From the NCBI GenBank assembly GCA_031472005.1, contig PZJY01000009.1:248001-312000 (forward strand): a DNA stretch of 64,000 bases, given 5' to 3'. The stretch is from Tetracladium setigerum. Its lineage: Eukaryota > Ascomycota > Leotiomycetes > Helotiales. This document shows positions 35,800 to 47,475 of this stretch, in pieces (the first letter of the stretch is position 1; the number at the start of each line of letters is the position of its first letter). A program made the position numbers and the translations under genes. A model generated the notes under the pieces. That model ran no database searches, was not told the origin of the DNA, and saw nothing but the letters and a program-made list of their open reading frames with translations.

Positions 35800-37337
35800 C
35801 CTTGTGCAAGCGAGTAGGCAAGAAGAAGAAAGATTTGCGCAACGGAGTTCAAGGTTCTGTCCTCGTGGGAGCCTTGCATTAATGATATATACTTCCTCGG
35901 GGATTAGTGCGGCGTGACAAAAGTACCCTGCAGGCTGCAGCTCAATTAAAATGGTGAAAGTACAGGACAGTCCAAGAGACTATTGATTTTGAAGCTGCGA
36001 TTCCCTTTCTCGCTTTGGGGCCCTTTTAGTCTTCTGATTGTGATCTCGCAATCTTTGGCCATGCACTGTTCCCCCACGTCTCAAAATTACAATTTACAGC
36101 CAAAATAAAGAGGGTCATTCGGGACGGCCCACGATAGCCGTGCGCTTGACGCAATTGAATTATTATCTTTCCCCGCAGGCGTCCAATTCTATGCCAATGC
36201 CACCAACAATCTGAAATGCTGTCATTAATAACTACTCTAAACCCAAAAGTACCTATACAACGTAAATCAATATCCACATATATGACTCCCAAAAAATTCA
36301 ACAGTTACACATCATTCACCAAATTCCGCAATCTCAAACACCCAATCAAGTCAGCAATTTACCTGGACACCGCTCCTTCCTCACATCCCGCCTCCGAGGC
36401 ATTGGAGACTTATTCCGGACATACGTTTTGCGTGCACAGTACCGAGAGCGTTGAAGTTTCATAAATAGATACCGGTTCCTGAAGGATGGGAATCCATGAG
36501 AAATTAAGAAATGGGATATTAGGCCAAGAGGCGAAGGGACAAGGAATATTTCACGTGAATTCTCTTGGACTTTGAATCGGGGATGTCTTCCGCGAAGCCA
36601 TGAGAACTTAAAAGAACGGAGATGATGGGGGATTTTCATTTCTAGCCGACGGGGTTTGGACAAGGGAGAAAAGTCAATACTTTTGATAGGAAGTTGGGTG
36701 AAGTACCCACGTTGGGTGGGCCTTGGTCAACTTTCAAGTGATTGTATCGCAATTAATTTAGCATGAGATGTGGAAAATGAAAGGAAACCAACAATGAAGT
36801 GTTTTCCTTTGAGCTTTATTCAGGAGAATACACGAATTACCTAACCTGGGAGCCGAATAATTATGATTATTTTTACTGTGGAAAAGGTGTCAAAATTCCA
36901 AGTCTCAGGCCATTAACTCTTCATGCACCCAAGGACCAGGGTCCGGTTCCTCTTCTTGTCAGCTTTCTCAAAATTTGCCCCTTTCGCATTCCCAAAACAG
37001 CTGCAATCGAAGATTCATCAAATCGAATGGCCATCTTCAAGACAGCCGTTGTGTCTGGCTCGCTTATATTGCACAGAGCCATTCAAGATCAGGCCTGTCC
37101 TGGACTTTAATGTAGATCTTCTACTTCTCCTGAATACCCTCCGTCACTTTGAAATGCAAAATGAATGCAAGAATCCAACAGTACTCCGTATCTAGACTCT
37201 TAAATTTTAAGTTCTGATTGACAGTTCTATGCCTTTCAGCTCTAGGTTTGAAAGGTACACTGTATCCATCCAGTCTCGCACTCACGATGGTTTGAATTCT
37301 CGGTACCCAAGACCTCGCGATATTCCGACTAGTCAAA
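35800..37337. other. intergenic, divergent promoters
   Basis: Between the FAD oxidase (minus) and the rhodopsin-domain receptor (plus). Only chance frames are seen. Confidence 0.55.
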
Positions 37338-38913
37338 ATGGCGGAAAACACCACGAATAGCGTGTTCATCAGTGACACCGGCGCGAGAGTCAGTAACCAA
37401 CTGTCTATTTCTGTCTCGTTTGCACTACTAACCATTGCTTGTGATAGATTGTGGCTTCGTTGGTTGTTGTGATCAGCACCTTTTCCGTCGCAGGTCGATT
37501 CTACATCAGATACACAACAAAAAGGCTATGGCATACTGAAGATTATCTCGCGATCGCTGCGTGGGCTTTTGCCGTTACTGCTTGTATGGGGTATTTAGCG
37601 ATTCTTGAACCTTTTGGGAGATTAATAGCGGTGTCTCGTGGGGAGATTCCAGTGTACCCAACTGTTGGCGACGATGCTACTTATGTTCCCAGTAAGTGAG
37701 AATCTTAGCCATTACTTCACTACATTATGTAGTATTTCCAAGCGTAAATCAATCTGCGGGTCATGTTTGAAATACAAGCAACTGATGCATTCCGCTCCAG
37801 AGGTGCTTTTCCCCACTAACTTGCTGTTTTGGACAACTTTATGGACAGTCAAGCTTTTTCTCCTACTGCAGATTAGAAGACTTATAGATCGCCGACCGAA
37901 TTTACTCATCGCTTGGTGGTTTATGGCTGTTTTTACGGGGTTGGTATATGTCGGGTGTGTTATCTCCCAATTCATGGCATGTAGCACACTGAAGGCGTGG
38001 TTCACCACTGGTAAGTCGGGCACTCACCCCTGAAATCTTTCGCGTATCGCGTTTGGAATACTAACTTCTTGTTAGGGGCTTGTGTATCCGAAAGAGATGT
38101 GTTCGCAAGTTTCGTTAGTACCGTGTGGGCGTTTTGCGCAGATATGAGTACAGATATTATGAGTAGGTCATACCTTTGCTCTGTCCAATGCACGAATTGG
38201 TCAAGGGTTTGGGCTGATTGTGCTTCTTCCAGTTGCGGTTTTCCCGATGCCTATTTTATGGCGACTTAAAATGACGCAAAAACGCAAGTTCGGTATTATC
38301 GCTATTTTTTCGGTTGGGTTCATGAGCGCTACTGCTTCGATCGTGCGGTTCACGGCAGTAATGGTAACAAATGGCACAGAGCAACCGAGTGTCGTCTGGC
38401 AGGCTGTATGGGGCATGATTGAGATGGCAATTTGTGGGTGATGAATCCCTTCCCTCCCTTTCATTAAACTCGAGTTTGCGAAATCTTCATCGGCAAAATA
38501 ACAGCTTGTACCCGAAGTCTAACTTCTTCTTCGCAGCTATTATTGTCCTGTGCCTTCCCGCCCTAGGTTTCCTCATCGCATCCCAAGTATCTTTCGCGCG
38601 CTCATACGAACTCACAAACCACCCCCCAGAAAGCCAATCCAACACTACCGACCTATACTCTGCGAAAAAGGCGAGCGCTCGTTCTCGACAAATAGAACTT
38701 GATAATGACAGCGAGGAGGCTCTCAATCAAAAGACATACACAAACACAACAATACAGGCTGGCTCTGGACCGTTTGATAATGCTAGTACGAAATCTGATG
38801 ATCAGACCAATCGTTCGAGGCATAGCGAGAATAATCAGGGGTTGTTGTGTCGCAAGAAGTCCGTATGGAGAGTTCTGTACGTTGACTTACTTCTGTATAC
38901 GTTAGACCTTTGA
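37338..38913 (+). CDS. rhodopsin-domain (PTH11-like) integral membrane protein
   Basis: Six exons, 37338-37388, 37448-37691, 37801-38010, 38076-38162, 38233-38433 and 38537-38913, sum to 1170 nt and 389 residues. The second half of intron 4 is ambiguous (acceptor 38205 or 38232; both keep the frame), and 38232 gives the family-like STDIMIAVFPMPILWRLKM. Seven membrane helices are predicted. Family marks are GRFYIRYTTKRLWHTEDYL after helix 1, LFWTTLWTVKLFLLLQIRRL in helix 3, and a long Ser/Asn-rich cytoplasmic tail (about residues 290-380). No CFEM domain precedes it. Members are thought to be GPCR-like surface sensors, but most have no known ligand. Confidence 0.85.
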
Positions 38914-40394
38914 AGTAAGGGCAGGACCTAGTTCGTAGTTGAATACAAGACAGCTATTTACGAGAGAGTATCGGGATATCATTTCTGGGCCTATGACAGA
39001 TTTCAGTAACTTCATATTACTCTACTCTACAAAGATGATAAAGACTTTAGTTTAAAGATATGTAGATAATTTCACAGATTTATTCCCACTGCACTTACAA
39101 GATCCCGCTTTCCGGTGAACTTTGGAGGCAGGATCTCGCTTAAACGTCAACTTTCGACAGCATTCCTCGGAACTCAACAACAGAACTAATCCCCAATTTT
39201 CGGTACGTCAAGATCAATATTTTTATCTTAGCCATTTAACACGATAGAAATGATAATCTCGCATCATCATACAGACACATGATCTCGACGTAATCACGTT
39301 AATCCCCGCAAAGGCGTTGGCTCAAACCCGCACTTTCCCCGCCGTCGGCTAAACAATCCCTCTACCTGAGACGACTTCCAGGATTCTTTCATATTTTCCA
39401 GACGATAAAGTCTTGTCCATTTGCGATACTGTTGTTATTACAATCTGGTACGTAAAATCGGTAATATTCCAAAGAACTTAAACCGGAGCCACACCCGAAA
39501 CATCTTCTACAAATTACAACTCAGACCCTAAAAGAGGCCGGTGCCTTGTTTCTTCTGTTTTGTTTTTTGCTTGGGATTATGCTGACAACTTTTTGATTCT
39601 ACATAGCATGCAGATATTTTGTCCGACCTTGCTGCTGCTCTTGCATGTTCAATCGGTATCGCTCCAACAAGCAATTTAGATCTTACTCGTGAGAATCGAT
39701 CGATTTTTGAACCAATCCATGGTTAGGCATTTTTGTTGAACGGCTAAAATGTCTTGGCATCGGGGCCAACTACTCAAGAGGCTACTATATAAAGATACCT
39801 AAACTACCTGCACCTCAAGTGTAGGCCTATGCTTTTTAGGTCGATAATTTGATATCACATAAATAGGCATTGGTCAGCACCTCCTTCCCCAATTCCTCCC
39901 AGTTGTGAGATTGCATCTCCCCATCTGCAAAATACCATGTAATTTTCGAAGGTATAACCAAAAACTTTAAAGTCAAGCAGCTAACAATAGTTCCAGCGAA
40001 CCCGGTTGCAATCTTTTGGACGGCTTCAGAAATTCTCGAGTGACTCGGAGAGAGAGAAGCTGCTAAACAACTGCTCAATATCGTGGAAAGTGTTTGTGAA
40101 GAACGTATCATGACCAAAGATCTCGGTGGAGCCGCAACAACTATTTAAATCAACGACAGAGTCTGTGAGATTATTGCTGAACGGCTGGGAAAGAAGTCCG
40201 CTTTAGAGGAAGATTAATGAAGCTGGCGTTAAGGGAAGTTGAGAACTCTGTAATTATGAAGAAAATGAGAGTTGCTCACACAATCGGAGTTGTTTCTACT
40301 ATATGTTCTTAGAAATGTCACAGGGGGAAAGTAGGGTCAAGTTATTGTTTTTGGAAAGAAATCTTTTGTTTTCGGATCTCTAACCAGTCTAAAT

Positions 40395-40500
40395 CATCCT
40401 CTCCATCACCATTCATCACCATCCATCACTCCTATCCATCACCCTTATCCATCACCCCAATCCATCCCTCCTATCCCTCCCTCCTATCCATCCCATCCGC
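40395..40500. repeat. CCATCAC/CCATCC simple repeat
   Basis: Imperfect copies of CCATCAC, CCATCC and CTCCTAT units. They lie outside any coding frame. Confidence 0.75.
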
Positions 40501-40591
40501 TGCCGTCTGTCTTGTTCTTGATGTCTTTTCGTTTTTGATTGTCTTTGCAATTTTAGTGTTTTATGATTCTTTTTTGGCGTTTTCAATTATC

Positions 40592-40848
40592 GTCCTCCAA
40601 GTACCGTCCTCCAAGATCCATCATCATCCTCCAATGACTGTACCACCATCCTCCAACTACCATCCTCCAACTACCATCGCCCAAATACCGTCGCCCAAAT
40701 ACCGTCGCCCAAATACCGTCGCCCAAGTACCGTCGCCAAGTACTGTTGTCCTCCCAGATCCATCCTCCAAAAACCGTGATCCAAGTAACGTCGTCCAAGT
40801 ATTGTCGTCCTCCAAGAATCGTCCTCCAAGAATCCTCCAATCCTATTC
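40592..40848. repeat. 14-bp minisatellite array
   Basis: Repeated units of the form CCRTCSYCCAAVTA, best seen as three exact CCGTCGCCCAAATA copies at about 40689-40730. They are flanked by diverged CCATCCTCCAACTA and TCGTCCTCCAAGAA units. The 14-bp period is not a multiple of three. Confidence 0.85.
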
Positions 40849-40852
40849 TATC

Positions 40853-41917
40853 CTATAAAGTCCACTGCACCTCCACAGAACCACGCCAGCAATCCGCACA
40901 AAACTTGTGGCCACACTGTTCGCAGAGACTGTTGAGATCATCCGCCTCGTTGTGCTGGGCAGTATGTTCAACCTTCTTTTCCGCTTGATTCCTATGCATC
41001 ATCTGGGCGTATTCAGGTGAGAGACCCTGGCAGCACATCCAGTCGAAGTCGGTTGAGTTGTTGTCGCCCATAGTGACGTCCTCGTCGTCGGACTCGTCTT
41101 CGGGCTCCGATTCGTCTTTGGATGAGCATCCGTTGCTGGTTGGGAGAGTAGAAAGGTCTTTTACGTTACGACTCTCGCTGTTGTCATCGTTGTCAATAGT
41201 TTGGGAGTCGGTATTGCTGTCCCCGTCGTCGGCCGCCAGGGAGTCGGTGTTGTCATTGTCGTCGATAGCTTGGGATTCGATGATGATATTGTTGCCGGCT
41301 AGGTTGAGGTATCCGTTAATGACCTGGAATGTGACAAGGTCCTCGGCGCCCATGGCTTGAGGGTAGTTGAAATTGTTATTGACGGGTTGGTTGAGATTTC
41401 CGCTGATGGCCTGGAACACGAAGAGGTCATCTTCGTCGAAAGCCTCGTTTGTGTTGTCGACATCCATGGCTTTGAGGAACCCACTGATAGTCTGGACTCT
41501 GTGGACGTCCTCTGCCTCGAGTTCCATATTGTCGCCGTTGTCGATGGCTTGAGTGTCGACGATGGTGTTGTCGACGTCCATAGCTTTGAGAAATCCGCTA
41601 ATTGTCTGGAACGTCTGGGTGTCCTCTGCGTCGAGCTCCATATTGTCGCCGTTGTCGACGGCTTGGTTGTTGACGATGGCCTGGTCGTCGTCGATGGCTT
41701 GGTTGCCATATTCGTCTTCGTCGTCGGACTCCTCGTCGTAGTTGCGAGGTGGTGGGGTCATGAGATCTCGGACGGAAGCGTCGACAGAGTTGTCTGGTGA
41801 AACAAACTCTTGAGACAAGATGTTGTTATCCATCTCATCGTACTCTAGCCCTTGTTGTTGTGCAACCCATCGGTTGACACGCTCCATGCTCTGGATGGCA
41901 GCAGCATGGGAAGTCAT
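40853..41917 (-). CDS. acidic repeat protein with C-terminal CxxC pair
   Basis: An intronless frame of 354 residues starting MTSHAAAIQSMERVNRWV. The middle is very acidic and Asn rich. It holds a 38-residue tandem duplication (about residues 85-160) with DNGDNMELDAED and FQTISGFLKAMDVDNT. The core of that unit recurs in weaker form as VFQAISGNLNQP (about 167) and TFQVINGYLNLA (about 196), four copies in all. A second acidic run precedes FDWMCCQGLSPEYAQMM. The C-terminus has LCEQCGHKFCADCW, a C-x2-C-x4-C-x2-C pattern that could bind one zinc. I do not recognise a family. DNA on both sides is repetitive (a minisatellite downstream and a GAAGTTGTG-like repeat upstream), so it may be a young, fast-changing gene. 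The stop is four bases from the minisatellite. Confidence 0.65.
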   Translation of the reverse strand: MTSHAAAIQSMERVNRWVAQQQGLEYDEMDNNILSQEFVSPDNSVDASVRDLMTPPPRNYDEESDDEDEYGNQAIDDDQAIVNNQAVDNGDNMELDAEDTQTFQTISGFLKAMDVDNTIVDTQAIDNGDNMELEAEDVHRVQTISGFLKAMDVDNTNEAFDEDDLFVFQAISGNLNQPVNNNFNYPQAMGAEDLVTFQVINGYLNLAGNNIIIESQAIDDNDNTDSLAADDGDSNTDSQTIDNDDNSESRNVKDLSTLPTSNGCSSKDESEPEDESDDEDVTMGDNNSTDFDWMCCQGLSPEYAQMMHRNQAEKKVEHTAQHNEADDLNSLCEQCGHKFCADCWRGSVEVQWTL

Positions 41918-44900
41918 CTTGAAGTTGATAACAAGTTTGTTGAGGGTAAAGAGATTGGTGTGTATGTTTGTCGAAGCGGAAGGCGTGTGCCGAAGTTGAG
42001 TAGAAGCAGCTGACGAGATTGACTTGAAGCTGAAGCAGTTACTGGTGGCGTAGGCAGATGTTTGTAATAGCTGCAGAGTGGTTGCAGTTGTGAGGATGTT
42101 GTAGTCGCAGAGTTATCGCAGTAGCGGAGTGAAGTTGTGGTAAAGTTGCGAAGTGATACAAACTTGGCTGCAAAGGTTGCTGTAGTTGAAGGTTTGTTGT
42201 AGTTGAGGGGTTGCTGTAGTTGAGAAGAAGTTGATGAAGTTGTATAGTAGGAAGTTGTTGTGGGGTTGTGAAGTTGTGAAGTGATGCAAAAGTGTGACCG
42301 AAAAGTGTATTGAATGGGGAAAAGAAAGAAAAGACGACCTCAGCGGCAGAAATTGGCCTCTTATAGATCTCTTTGCGATTTTAGTGGCTACTACTATGCT
42401 AGCCTTCAAGTCTTAAGAAACTATATTGTGGTTTGGGCTGGGGAATCTCATCTGAAGCCAAGGGGTTTGATTGGCCGTTGAAGATATTAAATTCTACAAG
42501 AGTTCCGGAAGCTAGCTATTAAAAAGTTTATATAAGTAAACATTAGGATGTTTGGGCTGCTTGGCTTCTGTCGGCGCTAGCTCCAACCAAGAACTGTATA
42601 TCAAGGGTTTCCGGCTAGATCGCCTACCCATTTTACGAGCAGCTGAAACGCATAGTCGAAAATAAGATATCAAAATAGTAATTACTAGAGTACCTATGTC
42701 ACTGCTACCAGTTGATTTTGTCCATTGACTCCTCCCATTTCACTCTCTTTCGCTCCAGCTGATGTTGCCCAGATCCTTCTCCCGATCCTCCTAGACTCAC
42801 AATCTTCTTTCTTAACTTGCTATTACTCAACCGTCTATCATATAAGTCCTGTATAGGCCCGTCAAAGCCTTGTCTTTTCTTCATGGGTTCCGGCGAAAGC
42901 ATGACGGTCGTCCGAGATTCGCGAGTTTATTTGTGTCACGTGTTCGCTTAAACCCCTTTTCAAGTCGACCACAACATCAGGACTCCTAGTGTTTACGCAG
43001 TCATGGAATACATCTACTTGATATCGCGTTCCCAGCTTCAAAGATCGTCATTTTGCAAATATCTACATCTTTGAACGCTAGCATACTAGCAGTGGCTTCT
43101 TTGACTTTTTCCTCAATTTCAAAGTTTATTTACTTTCTGCCTCCCAAGACCGTACCGCCTTCTCTTGAACCTATCAGAACCTCTGAAGCTATAACCAGAA
43201 TTGGCAACTTAACTTTAGCTTTTGATATTTTGTTAGTTATTTGTTATAGTGATAATCCTAGCTATGTCCTCAGAAACCGCGATTCTGCCTTTTCGGCAAC
43301 ATTCCACCTCCGTGGCCGGTATCAGAACATCCGAAACTTCCACGTATTCTCTTCGCTTCGGCTTGCTTGATTTTCCGTCCCATTCTGAAATGGCCTCTAG
43401 CTTCACAAAACTTTCTCTGCTATAATCTCTTCGCGCTAACTATACTTCAATCGCTGAAACACTTTGGGCTCCAGCATCATCCTCCGCGCTCTGTGGCCAC
43501 ATTTCACTTTGATGATGAAGAAAGATCACATTTTGTAACAAAGTATGTATCTTTCATTCTTTTTCAAGTTCCTCACGCTCCTCTCTGTCAGTGATTCTCT
43601 CTTCCCATCTCATCTCCCCCACTCCCTGTCCGCCACGTCATATGTCTTCTTTTCGCATCTTCTGCGCTCTCCATTCACATTCCTCGACCTTGTCATAATC
43701 ACCACCTATCACGCTTTCAATTTATTTCTATCCCTCATCTGATAAATTGGTCACAGACCTCAGTGATATCCCTCAATCTCTACTCATGAACTAAATTCTG
43801 GCCTTTCAACTTCCACTCATAGTGGAACCAGAATGCACGTACAGGAGCACATTAGAAGATATTTCGTATAAAGGGAGGGAATACGGAAATCAAAAGCGTT
43901 CTTGTGCTTGAAAGAATGGAATGCCATGGAACTTCTCAAAACACCTAGAATCTTAGATTTGTATCAAATACGCGTGTTGAGACTTTCCAATACATAGTTT
44001 TTATTTTACTCACCTATTCAAAAACATTCCCAATCGCATATTGACCAATGATCGATTTGTTTATGCTTTGGAATTCCGTCCAAGCTACCTTCCTACTATT
44101 ATCTTCTATCCTTCCATCCATCCATCTCATCCATGATCCATCGTTTCACCCCCCATGATGTAAATCTTCTACGAACCCGAAATAAATCCCACAAAACCAT
44201 ACTATCCAACGCAATAAAATGCAATATAAATCTTTCTCACACATCTCCCATTGGTTCGTCATCTTTTATTCTCTTTTATCTTTGATTCCAACATCCAAAG
44301 CGCATCCCCGCTCTCATCCCCAATTCCGTCTCCAATATACACAAATATATACGTAGATGACAACCTGGTGCATAGTCTGAACCGTAGGCTATTTCTTCAC
44401 AGTATGAGCTCCGCTCCGCTGGCTCTCCGTGGGCTACTGCCGTAGAGGTAGGTTATGCTCTTCTTCTATTTGTCTGTTCATCTGTTCGTCTATTCGTCTT
44501 CTTCCCTCCACCCCACTCCACCACTCCTCACTGTTCCTCATGTAAATGTCTTCTCAGCAAGTCCCAAGCTACTATAAATACATTAAACTACATCATCACA
44601 GTCGCAAATGCATCTCAAAGACTTGACATATCCCCCCCCAAAAAAAGAAAAAAGAAAAAAGGAAGTAAGATCTATCCCCTCTCCCTTCCTTTCTATTACG
44701 GACTTCCTTCCGCAAGTCTTTCTGTCAGCGAATCTTGGTGAACATGCAAGTACTCACAAGTCTAGAAACAGAATACATAAGAGAAGAAAGACTAGAGTAG
44801 GAGCAAGTTAGGAATCATAAAGTTGAGTCTATATCTTCAAGTTTAATAATCATAAGTGCTACCTATCATAATCTAAAACAATTTTAAGATTTTAAAATTT

Positions 44901-46462
44901 CTAAGATTAAGGTATATTTTAAAACTGTTCTATCTTAAAATAGATGATAAGCGAGCCAACTAACTAAAAAACCAACTAAAGAAAACCCGTAAAGACATAT
45001 CTATCTACTTTACAAAAGAGAAGAAAGGACAAGATCAAAATACATCCCGTCTCCATTCCTTTTCATTCTTCCCCTGTCAAGCCTTTTCTTCCAGCAAATT
45101 TCAACACAGATAGAAATACATACAAGTCTACGCAGTGATAAAAAGAAGGAAAGTTTCAAACGTATCACTAGGGCGAGAGGAAGTCATGAAACCTCAAGCT
45201 AGTTATAATACTTGAAGTTTGTAAGTTTAAAAGTTTACTATAGAAGTCACATAATAGTACAAAACGTTCAAATTCGAAATTAAACAACTACTTACCTAAC
45301 CAACCAAACAATCAACCGACCAATCAAAACAAATCTCTGGAAACCTTGCTTGTTTGCCTGTTTTACTTCCCAACCATCCAACCAATCAATGACATCTCTT
45401 GATCTCTTGGAAGCTTGCTTTCTTATCTGTTTAATGTTGCGAAGAGAAAGGAAAAACGGGAAAGATATACGTGAATACGAGACGAAAAGGTAAACTTCTC
45501 TCTCTACACCGGCATCAACTTGCCCATTATCTAACTCAGTATGGAGAGAAATGTTGTGTGTCCCCAGGTAAGGTTACTTACCTACCTGTAGTTACTCAGG
45601 TACCTACCTACCTTGGTACTCTCCTACCTGTAGCGAGATAGAAATCTTTTCTTTCTAATCTATATTCTGTTGCTTTGTTCTGTTGTGTTCTGTTGTAGAG
45701 GGGGGAAGTAGTGGGGGAGAAGTAGTGTGGGAGAAGAAGAGGAGTGAGGAAAGGAGGAGGAGTGAGGAAAGGAGGGTGAACTGTTCTTGAAGAGTGAGAA
45801 GGGAGGGGTGAGAAAGGGAGTTTTCATTGATTGAGGTAAAAGATCTCTCCCATTAATCATCACCTCTACCATCCACCACCACATTCAACTCACCAACCAT
45901 TCAAACTCACCTCACTTCCCATACCTCCCCTCGTCTCTCTTAAAACTTCCCAACCCAAAAATTCGAACTCAACCCAAGAAACCAAACTCAAAGAACCCCC
46001 AAAAAGCCCTCAAAACTTATGAAAAATGCAAATGTAATTATAAATTTGAATTGTAATCTTGGAATCTGTATTTTCATCGCAGACCATATTTGGTCGTAAT
46101 TTTTCTACCGCTCTCAACCTAGCTATCTCTCTTCGCTTTGCCTTTCAAATGGGCATGAGAAAGAAAAGGAAAGATGTATTTCTTCCACCATAACAACCAT
46201 ATCACTTCATTGCCCACTTCATCGCATTGCCAATTCCCATCATAATCATCATTACCACGAAAAGTAGTAATGATTCTTGTTGTTTTTCCCAATTTAACTT
46301 CAAGCTTAAGCTTTATTCTCATGCCACCCCACATCCATGATTTCGATTTCGATTTCAAATGAGGAGTTAAGTCGATGGAATACTTTCCCCATCTCATCTC
46401 ACTCCCATCACCACCACATTTGCACCTCGCACCACTTCACCACCACCCAAACAAACCAAAAT
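41918..46462. other. long gene-poor region
   Basis: About 4.5 kb with no supported gene. The left end is the repeat-rich upstream region of the acidic protein. A 65-residue minus-strand frame at 42705-42902 (basic, starting MLSPEPMKKRQGFDGP) is the only small frame with some coding look. AT-rich stretches with AGGTAGG/CCTACCT inverted words occur at 45567-45635. A non-coding transcript cannot be excluded. Confidence 0.5.
42080..42300. repeat. degenerate GTTGTAGTTGAG / GAAGTTGTG repeats
   Basis: Many short diverged copies of GAAGTTGTGA, TTGCTGTAGTTGA and similar words occur upstream of the acidic repeat protein, in its likely 5' leader or promoter. Confidence 0.6.
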
Positions 46463-47428
46463 CTACCACTCATACTCCCCACTAGCCTTGTGGAAGACGT
46501 ATTCTTTTCCGTTAACTGTGAGGACGCCATCTTTCATTACGCACTTCCTGTTTTTTTGAAAAGATGTTTTGGTTAGCTGGATATTCTTTTGTTTTGGTCG
46601 GTTGGTGATGGGTGGGTGAGGAGGGAGTGATAATGAGACGGAAGAATGTGGCTAAACAACAAGAGTAACGAGCAAAAGAAGAAAAGAGTGGTAGGAGCAG
46701 ACAACGCTGGAAAAAAGACCCAGTGACGAGCAAGCAAGTAGTGCAGAGTATAAAGCTGGAATGAAGGGAGGGAGGAAAAAGGAAAAGAAAAGAAGACATA
46801 CCACTTATTCTTCACCCGCTGCACCTTATCATACATACAAAGCATGATATGACCCATACTATCATCATCATCCTCATCATCATTCAACCCATCATCCGGA
46901 TCATCCAAATCGGAATTAATTGCATCCTCATCATCCTCATCGCCACCATCAAAGGCACCACCAATCATACTACCACCCACTGCTCCAACTCCAGCAGTAG
47001 TAGCAACACTTCTCTTCTCAACCTTCCGCTCACGCTTAGCCTTATTGGTAGCTTGCTTAAGCGGCAACATCAACCCACCACCCTCCATAGTCTGACCCAT
47101 AGCTTGAATCTTTGCACGGAGGAGATTATCGATCTCAACACGACCCATGGCGATCTCGTTGCCGGATTCATCAAATCGCTTGACTACAGTCGTGGCATCA
47201 ACATCGGCTTCATCGCCCGCGCCATCGGTTTGTGCGCTCTGGATGGTGGGATTTTGGTTTTGGGCTTGGGCTTGGCTTTGTTGACGAGCTTGGCTTTGGG
47301 CGACGGCTGCTGAGTATTGCTCTGGTGTCATGGTTGGTCTCTGGGTTTGTTGCTGCTGCTGCTGTTGTTGCTGTTGCTGTTGCTGTTGTTGCTGCTGCAT
47401 TGGCATTCCTTGTGGGCCTCTTTGTTGA

Positions 47429-47475
<47 letters not shown>

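Larger units (their letters stand above)
38914..40852. other. intergenic with simple repeats
   Basis: No gene is supported in about 1.9 kb. The right end has a CCATC-rich tract (about 40395-40500) and a 14-bp minisatellite (about 40592-40848) that stops just short of the acidic protein's stop codon. Confidence 0.6.

Noticed and set aside
40592..40848. CRISPR-like array
   Set aside because: The units are contiguous 14-mers without spacers, in a eukaryotic genome.
45567..45635. AGGTAGG / CCTACCT inverted words, considered as a transposon terminal repeat
   Set aside because: No partner copy at a plausible distance and no transposase; simple-sequence origin is more likely.
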